Assembly: GCF_000378245.1 (NCBI RefSeq)
Contig: NZ_KB899493.1
Location: 62,001 to 126,000 of the forward strand
DNA from: Aromatoleum toluclasticum ATCC 700605
GTDB taxonomy: Bacteria; Pseudomonadota; Gammaproteobacteria; Burkholderiales; Rhodocyclaceae
Length of the DNA stretch: 64,000 bases
Direction: 5' to 3'
Position numbers and translations under genes: made by a program. Under the pieces are notes generated by a model that saw only the letters and a program-made list of their open reading frames with translations, was not told the origin of the DNA and did not search any database. Of the stretch, positions 18,820 to 27,687 are shown piece by piece; the first letter of the stretch is position 1; every line of letters begins with the position of its first letter.

Positions 18820-19326
18820 ATGATGGTACTGGGGCGCATTGTCGCCCCTTTTGGTGTCAAGGGCTGGGTCAAGGTACACCCCTTCGGGGACGACCCGCTC
18901 TCCTGGCGCGAAATGCCTCAGTGGTGGCTCGCCGACAAGGCGGAAGCCCCCGAAGAGGCGTGGCAGCCAATGAAACTCGCCGGCTTCCGCGAACACGGCG
19001 CGAGCCTCATCGCCTCGTTCGAAGGCGTGACGGACCGCAGCGGCGCGGAAGCGTTGCAGGGCCGCTACATCGCTGCGCCACGCGAGGCGATGCCCGGCAC
19101 CGACGATGACGAATACTACTGGGGCGACCTGGTGGGCCTTTCGGTCGTAAACCAGTCGGGCGAATCGCTCGGCACGGTCGAAGCCCTGATGTCCACCGGC
19201 GCCCATGAGGTACTCCAGGTTCGCAACGGAGACGAGGAGCGGTTGATTCCGTTCGTCGCCGCCTACGTGCTGAACGTGGACCTGCCGACCCGGACGATCC
19301 GGGTCGACTGGCAAAGGGATTGGTGA
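18820..19326 (+). CDS. rimM: Ribosome maturation factor RimM
   Basis: 168 residues. N-terminal RimM domain with [20 protein letters not shown] and a C-terminal PRC-barrel ([36 protein letters not shown] in two conserved blocks). It assists 30S head assembly and 16S processing, and binds S19. Starts ATGATG at 18820, so the second ATG is an equal alternative. trmD begins 7 nt after its stop. Confidence 0.97.
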   Translation: MMVLGRIVAPFGVKGWVKVHPFGDDPLSWREMPQWWLADKAEAPEEAWQPMKLAGFREHGASLIASFEGVTDRSGAEALQGRYIAAPREAMPGTDDDEYYWGDLVGLSVVNQSGESLGTVEALMSTGAHEVLQVRNGDEERLIPFVAAYVLNVDLPTRTIRVDWQRDW

Positions 19327-19333
19327 AGACAGG

Positions 19334-20122
19334 GTGAGCGCACCAACCGCCGCAAGGCGCTTCGACGTGATCACCCTGTTTCCCGAGATGTTCGCGGCGC
19401 TGACCGCCAGCGGCATCACGCGGCGTGCGCTGGATCGCGGTCTCTATGACATCGCGTTCCACAGCCCGCGCGATTTCGTGGACGATCCGCACCGCACGGT
19501 CGACGACCGCCCCTACGGCGGCGGCCCCGGAATGGTGATGATGGCCGAGCCGCTGGAAAAGGCGATCAGCCAGGCGAAGGCGGCGCAGCAGGCGCTGCTC
19601 GGCGCCGCAGGACGCGTGATCTACCTGTCGCCGCAAGGCCGGCCGCTGGACCACGCGAAAGTGCTGGAACTGAAGGAACTACCCGCGCTGACGCTGCTGT
19701 GCGGACGCTACGAGGGCGTCGATCAGCGACTCATCGAGCGCTGCGTAGACGAGGAAATATCGCTCGGCGACTTCGTGCTGTCGGGCGGCGAACTGCCGGC
19801 AATGGTGCTGCTCGATGCGATCGTGCGCCAGCTGCCGGGCGCATTGAACGACGCCGTATCGGCGATCGAGGACTCGTTCGTGGACGGGCTGCTGGACTGC
19901 CCGCACTATACGCGACCCGAGATCTACGAAGGCGAGCCGGTGCCGGCGGTGCTGCTCTCCGGCAATCACGCCGCGATCCGTCGCTGGCGGTTGAAGCAGG
20001 CGCTGGGCACGACCTGGCGCCGGCGCCCCGACCTGCTGGAAGGGCGCAGACTGAACAAGGAAGAATTGTCACTGCTTGGTGAATTCAAGCAGGAGCAAGC
20101 AGGGGCGGAAGGCCAGGCCTGA
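19334..20122 (+). CDS. trmD: tRNA (guanine-N1)-methyltransferase
   Basis: 262 residues. Makes m1G37 in tRNAs with a G at position 36, using S-adenosylmethionine bound in a trefoil knot. Recognisable blocks are [10 protein letters not shown], the [13 protein letters not shown] loop, [12 protein letters not shown], and the knot [18 protein letters not shown]. It starts at GTG 19334 behind ACAGG; no in-frame ATG gives the conserved N-terminus. rplS follows after 82 nt. Confidence 0.98.
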   Translation: MSAPTAARRFDVITLFPEMFAALTASGITRRALDRGLYDIAFHSPRDFVDDPHRTVDDRPYGGGPGMVMMAEPLEKAISQAKAAQQALLGAAGRVIYLSPQGRPLDHAKVLELKELPALTLLCGRYEGVDQRLIERCVDEEISLGDFVLSGGELPAMVLLDAIVRQLPGALNDAVSAIEDSFVDGLLDCPHYTRPEIYEGEPVPAVLLSGNHAAIRRWRLKQALGTTWRRRPDLLEGRRLNKEELSLLGEFKQEQAGAEGQA

Positions 20123-20204
20123 AGCCCGAATACAAACCGCGCGCATCAGGCATGTCCTGCTCTGCCGCAAGGCCAAGTGCCATTGAATCGACAGGAGTCG
20201 CACA

Positions 20205-20582
20205 ATGAACCTGATTCAGCTGCTCGAACAGGAAGAAATCGCCCGCCTGAACAAGACCATCCCCGAGTTCGCCCCCGGCGACACCGTGGTGGTGCAGGTG
20301 AAGGTCAAGGAAGGCACGCGCGAGCGTCTCCAGGCCTACGAAGGCGTGGTGATCGCCAAGCGCAACCGTGGCCTGAACTCCAACTTCATCGTGCGCAAGA
20401 TCTCGTCGGGCGAAGGCGTGGAGCGTACGTTCCAGACCTACTCCCCGCTGGTCGACAGCATCGAAGTCAAGCGTCGCGGTGACGTGCGTCGCGCCAAGCT
20501 GTACTACCTGCGCGAGCGCTCGGGCAAGTCCGCACGTATCAAGGAAAAGCTCAACTACAAGGCCGCCGCGAAGAAGGACTGA
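20205..20582 (+). CDS. rplS: 50S ribosomal protein L19
   Basis: 125 residues, normal length. Blocks [65 protein letters not shown] (each shorter than the full run) identify it. L19 sits at the 30S-50S interface. Last gene of the operon, ended by the strong terminator at 20611-20637. Confidence 0.99.
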   Translation: MNLIQLLEQEEIARLNKTIPEFAPGDTVVVQVKVKEGTRERLQAYEGVVIAKRNRGLNSNFIVRKISSGEGVERTFQTYSPLVDSIEVKRRGDVRRAKLYYLRERSGKSARIKEKLNYKAAAKKD

Positions 20583-20610
20583 TCGCGCGATTCAGCCAGC
20601 AGCACATGAA

Positions 20611-20637
20611 ACGGGCCCCGCGGGGCCCGTTTTTTTT
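20611..20637 (+). terminator. Rho-independent terminator of the rpsP-rplS operon
   Basis: ACGGGCCCC (20611-20619), a 2-nt turn, GGGGCCCGT (20622-20630), then T through 20637. Perfect nine-pair stem. Confidence 0.92.
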
Positions 20638-20693
20638 ATCCTCGACGATCGATACCGCAAAACCATGCACACAGCGCGGCACCGCGCACGCGG

Positions 20694-20882
20694 CTACTCC
20701 TTCTTCGCATCCTCATCGTCGTCGTCCGGAATCACGGCATCGACGCCGGCGCCGACAACCTTCGCGCCCACCTTGACCGTTGTCGCCACCACCGTCACCG
20801 CCGCATCGGCGACGGCCACCACCGCACATCCGCCCAGCATTGCTGCGCTCGCGACAGCGAGCAGCGCATTCCTCACGCTCAT
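20694..20882 (-). CDS. Small lipoprotein of unknown function (62 aa)
   Basis: 62 residues: MSVRNALLAVASAAMLGGCAV gives a lipoprotein signal with lipobox LGGC (Cys19). A Val/Ala-rich stretch (VADAAVTVVATTVKVGAKVV) follows, and the C-terminus is acidic (PDDDDEDAKKE). The purine-rich GAGAGGGATCGGG precedes the ATG at 20882; the frame is open further upstream, but the lipoprotein signal sets the start. Residues +2/+3 after Cys do not include Asp, so outer-membrane sorting is expected. I recognise no family. Confidence 0.65.
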   Translation of the reverse strand: MSVRNALLAVASAAMLGGCAVVAVADAAVTVVATTVKVGAKVVGAGVDAVIPDDDDEDAKKE

Positions 20883-21070
20883 TTGCACCCGATCCCTCTC
20901 CGATAGCGGCCGCGCAAGCTTCGTCGCGCGGCAATTGCGCCCCCAAGGGCGACGTTCCGAGATTATCCCCGCAACGAATGCCGCGTGTTCACCGACTGGT
21001 ATCCTGTACCCGCCCGAGCGTGCCAACGCGCGCGCCGAAGGTCCGGCCACGCACCTTGCCGCCCAGAAAA

Positions 21071-21097
21071 GAAAAAGCCCTGACGAATCAGGGCTTT
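21071..21097 (-). terminator. Terminator of the tRNA-Ser(GCU) gene
   Basis: On the minus strand AAAGCCCTGA (21097-21088), loop TTCG, TCAGGGCTTT (21083-21074), ending in a T-run to 21072. It lies 12 nt beyond the tRNA 3' end. Confidence 0.8.
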
Positions 21098-21108
21098 ATC
21101 TATTAGGC

Positions 21109-21202
21109 TGGCGGAGAGTGAGGGATTCGAACCCTCGATACGAGTTTTAGCCCGTATGCTCCCTTAGCAGGGGAGTGCCTTCGACCTCTCGGCCAACTCT
21201 CC
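21109..21202 (-). tRNA. tRNA-Ser, anticodon GCU
   Basis: 94 nt including an encoded CCA. The minus strand reads GGAGAGTTGGCCGAGAGG..., ends CTCTCCGCCA, and the acceptor stem pairs GGAGAG with CTCTCC. The anticodon loop CTGCTAA gives GCT, reading AGC/AGU serine codons. The long variable arm (from GCATACGGGC to CTCGTAT) marks a class II serine tRNA, and the T-loop GGTTCGAATCC is intact. Confidence 0.96.
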
Positions 21203-21218
21203 AACCTTTCAGCCCGCC

Positions 21219-21247
21219 ATCATAGCGAATGCAGGCCAGCTGGTCAA
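21219..21247 (-). promoter_or_regulatory. Promoter of tRNA-Ser(GCU)
   Basis: On the minus strand TTGACC (21247-21242), a 17-nt spacer, and TATGAT (21224-21219). Transcription would begin about 10 nt before the tRNA. Near-consensus, and it sits just behind the lysC stop. Confidence 0.75.
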
Positions 21248-21253
21248 ACTTAA

Positions 21254-22477
21254 TTATGCAGCGACATCGAGACCGAAAGCCTTGTGCAGTACGCGCACGG
21301 CCAGCTCGAGGTACTTCTCCTCGATCGCGACCGAGATCTTGATTTCGGACGTCGAGATCATCTGGATGTTGATCCCCTCTTCCGCGAGCGTGCGGAACAT
21401 CTGCGAGGCTACACCGGCGTGCGAACGCATGCCGACACCGACGATGGAGACCTTGGCCATGGTCCGGTCGGTCATGATCGAGCGGGCGCCGATGTGCTCC
21501 TTGACGGCTTCGAGCACCTTCACCGCTTTATCGAGTTCGCCGCGGGCGACGGTGAACGAGAAATCGGTCGTGCCGTCCTTGCTCACATTCTGGATGATCA
21601 TGTCGACTTCGATGTTGGCATCGGCGACCGGCCCGAGGATCTGGTAGGCGATACCCGGCTTGTCGGGCACGCCGAGCACCGTGAGCTTGGCTTCGTCGCG
21701 GTTGAAGGCGATACCGGAGATGACGGGTTGTTCCATGTTCTGTTCTTCCTCGACAGTGATGAGCGTGCCCTCGCCTTCCTCCTGGAAGCTGGACAGGACG
21801 CGCAACTTGACCTTGTACTTGCCGGCGAATTCCACCGAGCGGATCTGCAGCACCTTGGAGCCGAGGCTGGCTAGCTCGAGCATTTCCTCGAAGGTGATGG
21901 TATCCAGCTTGCGCGCTTCCGGCACGACGCGCGGGTCAGTGGTGTAGACGCCGTCGACGTCGGTGTAGATCTGGCACTCGTCCGCCTTGAGTGCGGCCGC
22001 CAGCGCAACGCCGGTGGTATCCGAACCGCCGCGGCCGAGCGTGGTGATGGCGCCATGCTCGTCCACACCCTGGAATCCGGCCACGACGACGATGTTGCCT
22101 TCGTCGAGATCCTTCTTGATCGGTGCCTCGTCGATATTCAGGATGCGCGCCTTCGTATGCGCGCTGTCGGTGAGGATGCGCACCTGGCCGCCGGTGTAGC
22201 TCTTCGCCTTGACGCCGATGTCCTGCAGCGCCATGCACAGCAGGCCGATGGTGACCTGCTCGCCGGTCGACACGACGACGTCCAGTTCGCGCGGATCGGG
22301 AGTGGCTGCGACCTCCTTGGTGAGCGCGATCAGGCGGTTGGTTTCGCCGCTCATCGCGGACACCACCACCACCACCTGATGGCCGGCCGCCTGGAACTTC
22401 GCGACCTTGCGGGCGACGTTCTTGATGCGTTCCGGGTTGCCAACGGAGGTGCCGCCGTACTTCTGAACTATCAGTGC
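21254..22477 (-). CDS. lysC: Aspartokinase
   Basis: Phosphorylates aspartate, the first step towards lysine, threonine, methionine and diaminopimelate. The start is the ATG near 22480 ([19 protein letters not shown]); the minus-strand codon spans 22480-22478, so the gene runs 22480 to 21254 with 408 residues. Kinase motifs: [28 protein letters not shown] and [15 protein letters not shown]. Two C-terminal ACT domains ([18 protein letters not shown] and [19 protein letters not shown]) provide feedback control. Length and layout fit the lysine/threonine-sensitive class found in betaproteobacteria. A TTG at 22492 is a less likely start. Confidence 0.97.
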   Translation of the reverse strand, partial: ALIVQKYGGTSVGNPERIKNVARKVAKFQAAGHQVVVVVSAMSGETNRLIALTKEVAATPDPRELDVVVSTGEQVTIGLLCMALQDIGVKAKSYTGGQVRILTDSAHTKARILNIDEAPIKKDLDEGNIVVVAGFQGVDEHGAITTLGRGGSDTTGVALAAALKADECQIYTDVDGVYTTDPRVVPEARKLDTITFEEMLELASLGSKVLQIRSVEFAGKYKVKLRVLSSFQEEGEGTLITVEEEQNMEQPVISGIAFNRDEAKLTVLGVPDKPGIAYQILGPVADANIEVDMIIQNVSKDGTTDFSFTVARGELDKAVKVLEAVKEHIGARSIMTDRTMAKVSIVGVGMRSHAGVASQMFRTLAEEGINIQMISTSEIKISVAIEEKYLELAVRVLHKAFGLDVAA

Positions 22478-22621
22478 CATCGTCGTATCCAAATAGCCGT
22501 GGATAAAACCCGTGATTCTAGCGAAAGCCCGTGGACTTTGCAGATCGATGTCACTCTGGCCGTCACGCCCAACTTGGGCACTTATGGATTGCGGTTAACC
22601 CTAGGACTTTTGATTTTCCCG

Positions 22622-22651
22622 TTGTATTTGTCCGGAATAGTAATCTATACT
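22622..22651 (+). promoter_or_regulatory. Promoter of the small HTH regulator gene
   Basis: TTGTAT (22622-22627), an 18-nt spacer and TATACT (22646-22651). The surrounding 100 bp are clearly AT-richer than the rest of the window. The start of transcription would fall at about 22658, just before the palindrome at 22660-22679. Confidence 0.6.
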
Positions 22652-22659
22652 TTGGTTAC

Positions 22660-22679
22660 CATATGACTTAAGTCGTATG
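22660..22679. promoter_or_regulatory. 20-bp near-perfect palindrome at the transcription start: candidate operator
   Basis: CATATGACTT (22660-22669) faces AAGTCGTATG (22670-22679) with a single mismatched pair. It covers the predicted +1 region of the HTH gene that starts at 22741, as expected for an autoregulatory repressor site. Confidence 0.5.
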
Positions 22680-22740
22680 ATCGCCTTCGGGCGCAGCTAA
22701 TCCTCATAGCACAACCGACTTCACAGCAGAGGCCCAAGAG

Positions 22741-23043
22741 ATGAAAAGCACTGACACCATTGATGTTCGCGAGATCCGCCGCAAGCTCGGCCTGAACCAG
22801 TCGCAGTTCTGGTCGAAGATTGGCGTTACCCAAAGTGGGGGCTCGCGATACGAGAGCGGCCGTAACATTCCGCGTCCCGTGCAGGCCCTGCTCCGCCTCG
22901 TTCACATCGAGCAGATCGACATCAACAAGGTCAAGAAGGAAGACGTCGAAGTTGCCGAGTTCCTGAAGTCGTCGAACCCGGAACTGTTCAAGACGCTGAA
23001 GAAGGAAGCCCGTGCGAAGCGCAAGGAGCGCACGTCGCGCTAA
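22741..23043 (+). CDS. Small XRE-like helix-turn-helix regulator
   Basis: 100 residues. Residues ~8-55 form a five-helix XRE/Cro fold: VREIRRKLGLNQSQFWSKIG, then VTQSGGSRYESGRNIPRPVQ with the recognition helix. The C-terminal ~35 residues are strongly basic (KTLKKEARAKRKERTSR) and could add DNA contacts. No ligand domain is present. It has its own promoter and a palindrome at +1, and a terminator directly behind it, so it is a single-gene unit. Target genes cannot be told from context; lysC (divergent) and the radical SAM gene (convergent) are neighbours. Confidence 0.8.
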   Translation: MKSTDTIDVREIRRKLGLNQSQFWSKIGVTQSGGSRYESGRNIPRPVQALLRLVHIEQIDINKVKKEDVEVAEFLKSSNPELFKTLKKEARAKRKERTSR

Positions 23044-23067
23044 CCCGGGCGGAGTACTACATGGCCA

Positions 23068-23922
23068 TCAGGGGCTGACGCGAACCGTCAGCCCCGTTTT
23101 TTTTATGCGCCCGGCGATCGCCTCGAGTTCCGCCTCGGTGAGCGGCGACAGGCGCGGCGCCTCGGGCTGCATCGAGGGGCGCGCGATCCCGTAGAGCAGC
23201 ACCCCGGCAAGACGTTCGACGCCGGCCTTTTCCAGTACCGCCAGATAGGCGGCGATGTCCGCTTCGGACGGCGCCTGTCCGTCCCAGCGGAACATGCAGG
23301 TCTGCACCCAGGTCGTGCAGCGCTCGGCGCTCGCCTGCAGGCGGCGCGCGACCGCATCGGGGTCGGGGCCCACGCCGTTGATGCGGCGCATGCCTGCCCG
23401 CGTACCCGAATCGAGCTTGAACCATACTTCCCCGCCCGCCTCGCCCAGGCGACGCACGCCTTCGCGCACGGCCGCCTGCCCCATCAGGCTGCCGTTGGTG
23501 ATGAGGCGCAGGGGCACTTCGGTGCCGAACCCGAAGCGCGCCCGCAGGCGTATCGCAACCGCCATCGCATCGGCGAATTCGGCAGCGCTGGTCGGTTCGC
23601 CGTTGCCGGAAAAGGCGATGTCGCGGACCTGGCGCAGCCCCTCGGGCACATGCCGCTCGAGGTAGTCGCCGTTGACGAGCGCATCGAGGAAACCGGCGAG
23701 CTCGGCCTCGAGCTGCGCGAGGTCGATCGGGGGGGCGCTGCCGCGCACGAGATCGGGCACCTGGCAGTAGGCGCAATGCCAGTTGCACGCGTTATTGGGG
23801 TTGAGGTTGATGCCGACCGATACCCCGCCTGCACGGCGCGACAGCACCGGATAGACGTAGGTGAGGCCCGCGAGGTCGCGGTCGTGGTTGCGGATCGTGA
23901 GTTGCCGGTCGCTGGAAGCCAT
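23068..23922 (-). CDS. Radical SAM protein of unknown substrate
   Basis: 284 residues. CNWHCAYC (Cys46, Cys50, Cys53) is the 4Fe-4S/SAM motif CxxxCxxC. It is followed by IAFSGNGEPTSAAEF, the glycine-rich SAM-contact segment, and VPLRLITNGSLMG. VWFKLDSGTRAGMRRINGV is a later conserved strand. Members with this pattern are mostly annotated only as radical SAM proteins. The divergent neighbour is queD, 105 nt away, so a role near deazaguanine synthesis could be considered, but QueE has a different cysteine spacing in some lineages and is shorter. The last codons form the terminator of the facing gene. Confidence 0.8.
   Translation of the reverse strand: MASSDRQLTIRNHDRDLAGLTYVYPVLSRRAGGVSVGINLNPNNACNWHCAYCQVPDLVRGSAPPIDLAQLEAELAGFLDALVNGDYLERHVPEGLRQVRDIAFSGNGEPTSAAEFADAMAVAIRLRARFGFGTEVPLRLITNGSLMGQAAVREGVRRLGEAGGEVWFKLDSGTRAGMRRINGVGPDPDAVARRLQASAERCTTWVQTCMFRWDGQAPSEADIAAYLAVLEKAGVERLAGVLLYGIARPSMQPEAPRLSPLTEAELEAIAGRIKKTGLTVRVSP
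23071..23104 (+). terminator. Terminator of the HTH gene, lying inside the end of the convergent radical SAM gene
   Basis: GGGGCTGACG (23071-23080), loop CGAAC, CGTCAGCCCC (23086-23095), G, then eight T (23097-23104). Perfect ten-pair stem. The same bases encode the last ten or so codons of the minus-strand gene ending at 23068. Confidence 0.88.
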
Positions 23923-23994
23923 CGCTGAAGGTGCCGCGAATCGCGGTCAAAAAGGGCGGAAGGAGGCCCGAAAGGGGTCGATCGGGACGGGTGC

Positions 23995-24000
23995 TATAAT
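23995..24000 (+). promoter_or_regulatory. Candidate -10 element for queD
   Basis: Perfect TATAAT 27 nt before the queD ATG. No good -35 is visible at the usual distance. Confidence 0.4.
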
Positions 24001-24027
24001 CCGCGCCCTGCACTCCCGAGGTCAATC

Positions 24028-24483
24028 ATGCGCATCACCCGCCGCCTGGAATTCGACGCAGGCCACCGGATTCCGGACCATGCCAGCCAGTGCCGCCATC
24101 TGCACGGCCACCGCTACGCGATCGAGATCACCTTGTCGGGAGGAATCATCGAGGCCGCCGGCCAGCCGGTCAATGGCATGGTGATGGACTTCGGCGAGGT
24201 GAAGACGATCGCCAAGGCGCATGTCGTGGACGTCTGGGACCACGCCTTCCTGGTGTTCCGCGGCGATGCGCAGGTCATGCAGTTCCTCGCCTCGATGCCG
24301 GGGCACAAGACGGTCGTACTCGATTGCGTGCCGACCGCCGAGAACCTCGCAAGCGAGGCCTTCCGCATCCTCGATCCGCGCTACCACGACAGCTACGGCA
24401 ACCACCTGCGTCTCGAGCGCGTGCGCCTGTACGAAACGCCCAACTGCTGGGCCGACGCCGTGCGCGGCGACGCCGGCCTCTGA
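24028..24483 (+). CDS. queD: 6-carboxytetrahydropterin synthase, queuosine/7-deazaguanine pathway
   Basis: 151 residues, tunnel-fold (6-pyruvoyltetrahydropterin synthase) family. The zinc site is His13 with the HLHGH cluster (His26 and His28), and Cys22 is the expected catalytic cysteine. MVMDFGEVK and WDHAFLV carry further conserved residues; PTAENLASEAF contains the substrate-binding glutamate region. It turns 7,8-dihydroneopterin triphosphate into 6-carboxytetrahydropterin, a step to queuosine. queE and queC are not in the window. Confidence 0.93.
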   Translation: MRITRRLEFDAGHRIPDHASQCRHLHGHRYAIEITLSGGIIEAAGQPVNGMVMDFGEVKTIAKAHVVDVWDHAFLVFRGDAQVMQFLASMPGHKTVVLDCVPTAENLASEAFRILDPRYHDSYGNHLRLERVRLYETPNCWADAVRGDAGL

Positions 24484-24498
24484 CGCGGCCGCAGGAGA

Positions 24499-25821
24499 TC
24501 AGTCGTCCGCCGCGGCCGCGGCGACCGCCTGCGTCAGCGCAGCTTCACTGTGCACGACGCGCACTTCCCGCTGCGGGTAGGGGATCTCGATGCCCTCGGC
24601 ACGGAAGCGTTTCCACACTTCCAGATTGATGTGCGAGATCACGCCGAGCGTGCCCTCCTGCGGATCGGCGATCCATACCGCCAGGCGCAGGTCGATGCCG
24701 CTCTCGCCGAAGGCGACGACGAAGGCCTTGGGCGCCGGATCCGAAATCACTCGCTCGTGCGTTTTCGCGGCGTCGACGAGGATCTGCATCGCGCGCTCCA
24801 GATCGGTCGCATAGCTCACCTGGATGTTGATCGGCACGACGATGCGCGTGTCGCTGTATGTTTCGTTCTGCACGACGGAGCCGATCAGGGTCTCGTTCGG
24901 CACCAGCGATTCGATGCCGGTGGCCGCGCGCAAGACCGTGTAGCGGGTGTTGATCTGCGTGACGACGCCGCGCTCGGTGCCGACCGAGATCAGGTTGCCG
25001 ATGCGCAGCGAGCGGTCGAGCAGGATGATGAAGCCCGACACGTAGTTCGCTGCGATCTTCTGCAGGCCGAAGCCGAGACCCACGCCCAGCGCGCCGCCGA
25101 ACACCGACAACGTCGTCAGGTCGATGCCGACCATGGGCAGGGCAACGAGCACCGCCACGACCATCATCAACGCCTTGGCGACCCGCATCAGCACGAGGCG
25201 CATGCTGTCATCGAGGCCCGCGGCGGCGCTCAGCCGGCGCTCCAGCGCCCCCGCCGCCCACAATGCGATCAGCAGCGTGAACATCACCATGCCGGCGCCC
25301 TGCAGCAGCGTCCATAGCGAGAGCTTCTGACTGCCGACCTTGAAGGACACGCTCTCGAGCGCATCGATCACCTCCGGCAGCCAGCCGAGGATATGCAGCG
25401 CGACCACGGCCCACGCGAGCGATGCGAAGACGCGCTCGAAGTTGCCCAGCCAGCTCGAGCGGCCTATGCCCTGCCGCACCGTGAACACGACGAAGCGGAT
25501 AGCAGCGAACGAGGTCAGCAGCGGCACCGTGAGATTGAGCAGGTTCACGCTCTGGTATTTGCCCAGCACCGCGCGCGCGGCAAACACGAAGGTCAGTGCG
25601 GCGAGCGGAAACAGCACGCGGCGCAGGCCGCTGCGGCCGAAGCGCTGGGCAGCGGTTTCGGGATCACCGCGACGTGCGACGCGCTCGAGCATCGCGCGTT
25701 CGATCAGCCACGCGAGCGCGAGGCAACCGAGCAGGGCGCCGAGCTGCCACAGGATGGAGGGACTCTGCAGGTCGCTCCAGGTGTCCGTGAGCATGGCGGC
25801 GAAACGAATCTCTTCTTTCAC
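24499..25821 (-). CDS. MscS-family mechanosensitive channel
   Basis: 440 residues. Several N-terminal membrane helices (from LWQLGALLGCLALAWLIERAM onward) lead to the pore helix and MscS core: LSVFGGALGVGLGFGLQKIAANYVSGFIILLDRSLRIG (in pieces), then the beta domain GVVTQINTRYTVLRAATG and LVPNETLI. The soluble C-terminus (VSYATDLERAMQIL, WKRFRAEGIEIPYPQREV) is typical of MscS cages. It relieves turgor on osmotic downshock. Its start overlaps the stop of the PLD gene (ATGA), as the last gene of the purN operon. An internal ATG at 25794 is possible. Confidence 0.9.
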   Translation of the reverse strand: MKEEIRFAAMLTDTWSDLQSPSILWQLGALLGCLALAWLIERAMLERVARRGDPETAAQRFGRSGLRRVLFPLAALTFVFAARAVLGKYQSVNLLNLTVPLLTSFAAIRFVVFTVRQGIGRSSWLGNFERVFASLAWAVVALHILGWLPEVIDALESVSFKVGSQKLSLWTLLQGAGMVMFTLLIALWAAGALERRLSAAAGLDDSMRLVLMRVAKALMMVVAVLVALPMVGIDLTTLSVFGGALGVGLGFGLQKIAANYVSGFIILLDRSLRIGNLISVGTERGVVTQINTRYTVLRAATGIESLVPNETLIGSVVQNETYSDTRIVVPINIQVSYATDLERAMQILVDAAKTHERVISDPAPKAFVVAFGESGIDLRLAVWIADPQEGTLGVISHINLEVWKRFRAEGIEIPYPQREVRVVHSEAALTQAVAAAAADD

Positions 25822-26408
25822 GTTCCGGGTTTCCAGGGGAGACGGGTGATGCGGGTGGCGTCGGCGCGGTGACGGCGCCAGTTGTCCAGGTAGATCCCGG
25901 TCAAGTTGCAGTTGTCGCGCAGCACGAGGAGGTTTTCGGCGTTGCGCTTGACGGCGGATTTGGTGAAGTTGAAGGAGCCGGTGACCAGCGCACAGGCCGG
26001 CCCTTCGGCGTCGGCGATCATGACCTTGTTGTGGGCGGCGGCATAGCGCGTTTCGAGCGATACCGGGATGCCGGCCTCCAGGAGATCGGGCAGCACGTTG
26101 CCCTTGCCGCGCTTGTTCATCTTCGCGTCGGCGAGCACTTCGACGCGCACCCCGCGCCGATGCGCGTTTATCAGCGCGCGGGCGATCGGCTGGCTCGTGA
26201 AGGCGTAGGCCTGCACATGCAGCGTCTTGCGCGCGTCATCGATGACGTCGATGAGCAGCGTCTCGGGGCGATCTGCCGGGGAAAACGCGACTTCGACCGA
26301 ACCGCGCGCGGGCAGGCGCTGGCTTGCTGCGGCGCCTTGCGGCGCCATTGCAAGGAACGCGAGGGCGACCGCTGCGAGCAGCCGCCCCGATGCATCACGC
26401 CCCCGCAT
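25818..26408 (-). CDS. Exported phospholipase D-fold nuclease (Nuc-like, single HKD motif)
   Basis: 196 residues. Signal peptide MRGRDASGRLLAAVALAFLAMAPQGAAA, then one PLD half: ARKTLHVQAYAFTSQPIARALI and the catalytic HNKVMIADAEG (HxKxxxxD) followed by TGSFNFTKSAVKRNAEN. Single-motif members act as dimers and include the Nuc endonuclease. I placed the start at ATG 26408, which begins the signal peptide and overlaps the rsmB stop by 14 nt; the open frame extends to 26450. Probably periplasmic and active on nucleic acid or phosphodiesters (family knowledge). Confidence 0.82.
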   Translation of the reverse strand: MRGRDASGRLLAAVALAFLAMAPQGAAASQRLPARGSVEVAFSPADRPETLLIDVIDDARKTLHVQAYAFTSQPIARALINAHRRGVRVEVLADAKMNKRGKGNVLPDLLEAGIPVSLETRYAAAHNKVMIADAEGPACALVTGSFNFTKSAVKRNAENLLVLRDNCNLTGIYLDNWRRHRADATRITRLPWKPGT

Positions 26409-27678
26409 CCACGCGCTCCAGCACGGCGGCGAAGAAACCGTCGGTGTCATGCATGCGCGGCGTCAGGCGCAGGCGCTCGCCGGTGTCGAGCGCGATGCCC
26501 TGTTTGGCGAGCACTTCGGCCGCGCTCACCTGGCGGAACTCGGGATGCGCGGCGAGGAAGGCATCGACGATGCCGTCGTTCTCGTCGGCGAGCAGACTGC
26601 AGGTCGCATACACGAGCCGGCCGCCCGGCTTCACGAGGCGCGCGGCGGAGTCGAGGATGGCGCCCTGCTTGGCGACCATCTCGGCGACCGACTCGGGCGT
26701 CTGGCGCCACTTGAGGTCGGGGTTGCGGCGCAGGGTGCCGAGGCCGCTGCACGGCGCGTCGACCAGCACACGGTCGGCCTTGCCGGCGAGGCGCTTCACC
26801 TTGGCGTCGCGCTCGTGCGCGATCAGCACGGGATGAACGTTCGACAGGCCGGCGCGGGCGAAGCGCGGCTTGAGCTTGGCGAGACGCTTTTCGGACACGT
26901 CGAAGGCATACAGGCGCCCGGTCGAGCGCATCAGCGCGCCCAGTTGCAGCGTCTTGCCGCCGGCGCCGGCGCAGAAGTCGACGACCAGTTCGCCGCGCTT
27001 GGGCTGCACGAGGAAGCCGAGCAGCTGGCTGCCTTCGTCCTGCACCTCGAAGGAACCGTCGAGGAAGAGCGGGTGTTTCTGCAGCGCAGGCTTGGCGGCG
27101 AGGCGGATGCCCTGCGGCGAGTACGGACAGGGGGCGGCGCCAATGCCATTCACCTTGAACGCGTCGAGCACGGCCTCGCGGTCGCTCTTCAGCACATTCA
27201 CGCGCAGGTCCAGCGGCGCGGCGCGGTTGAGGCTGTGCGCGAGTTCGAGCAGCGTGGCCTCGTCGTGCGTCGCGAGCAGGCGCTCGGCGAGCCAGTCGGG
27301 CATGTCGGCGCGCTCGGCGAGCGAGCCCTCGTCCAGCTCCTTGGCCTTGATGCCCGAGATCCAGTCGCGCTCGGTCGCCGACGCGAGGCCCTCGAAGTTG
27401 CGCATCGGCCAGCCTTCGCCGCGCGCGAGCCACGCCAGCAGCAGCGTGCGCGGGCGCGCGTCATCTCCAACGAGGCGATGCAGCCAGCGCAGGCGCCGCA
27501 CGATGCCGTAGACGGCCTCGGCGATGAAGCCGCGGTCGCGATGGCCGATCTCGCGGTTCTCGCGGAAGTGCCGCGAAAGCACGACGTCGGCCGGATGTTC
27601 GAAGGTGAGCACCGCGCCAAGGACCTGGGCGGCGTGGATCAGCAGGCCGCGCGAGGCGGCCTCTTCATGTCTTGCCAT
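26395..27678 (-). CDS. rsmB: 16S rRNA m5C967 methyltransferase
   Basis: 427 residues. The N-terminal NusB-like RNA-binding domain spans ~1-140, and the C-terminal Rossmann methyltransferase follows. SAM loop VVDFCAGAGGKTLQLGA, catalytic DAPCSGLGTLRRNPD and YATCSLLADEN carry the two cysteines typical of RNA m5C enzymes. It modifies C967 in 16S rRNA. The gene starts 9 nt after the DUF3108 gene stop and overlaps the PLD gene start. Homologues often lie near fmt/def or purN-like genes. Confidence 0.95.
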   Translation of the reverse strand: MARHEEAASRGLLIHAAQVLGAVLTFEHPADVVLSRHFRENREIGHRDRGFIAEAVYGIVRRLRWLHRLVGDDARPRTLLLAWLARGEGWPMRNFEGLASATERDWISGIKAKELDEGSLAERADMPDWLAERLLATHDEATLLELAHSLNRAAPLDLRVNVLKSDREAVLDAFKVNGIGAAPCPYSPQGIRLAAKPALQKHPLFLDGSFEVQDEGSQLLGFLVQPKRGELVVDFCAGAGGKTLQLGALMRSTGRLYAFDVSEKRLAKLKPRFARAGLSNVHPVLIAHERDAKVKRLAGKADRVLVDAPCSGLGTLRRNPDLKWRQTPESVAEMVAKQGAILDSAARLVKPGGRLVYATCSLLADENDGIVDAFLAAHPEFRQVSAAEVLAKQGIALDTGERLRLTPRMHDTDGFFAAVLERVDAGA

Positions 27679-27687
27679 ATCTGTTCT

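Noticed and set aside
23068-23922. Radical SAM gene considered as queE because queD is adjacent
   Set aside because: It is divergent from queD, longer than QueE, and lacks other QueE segments I would expect, so no specific function is assigned.
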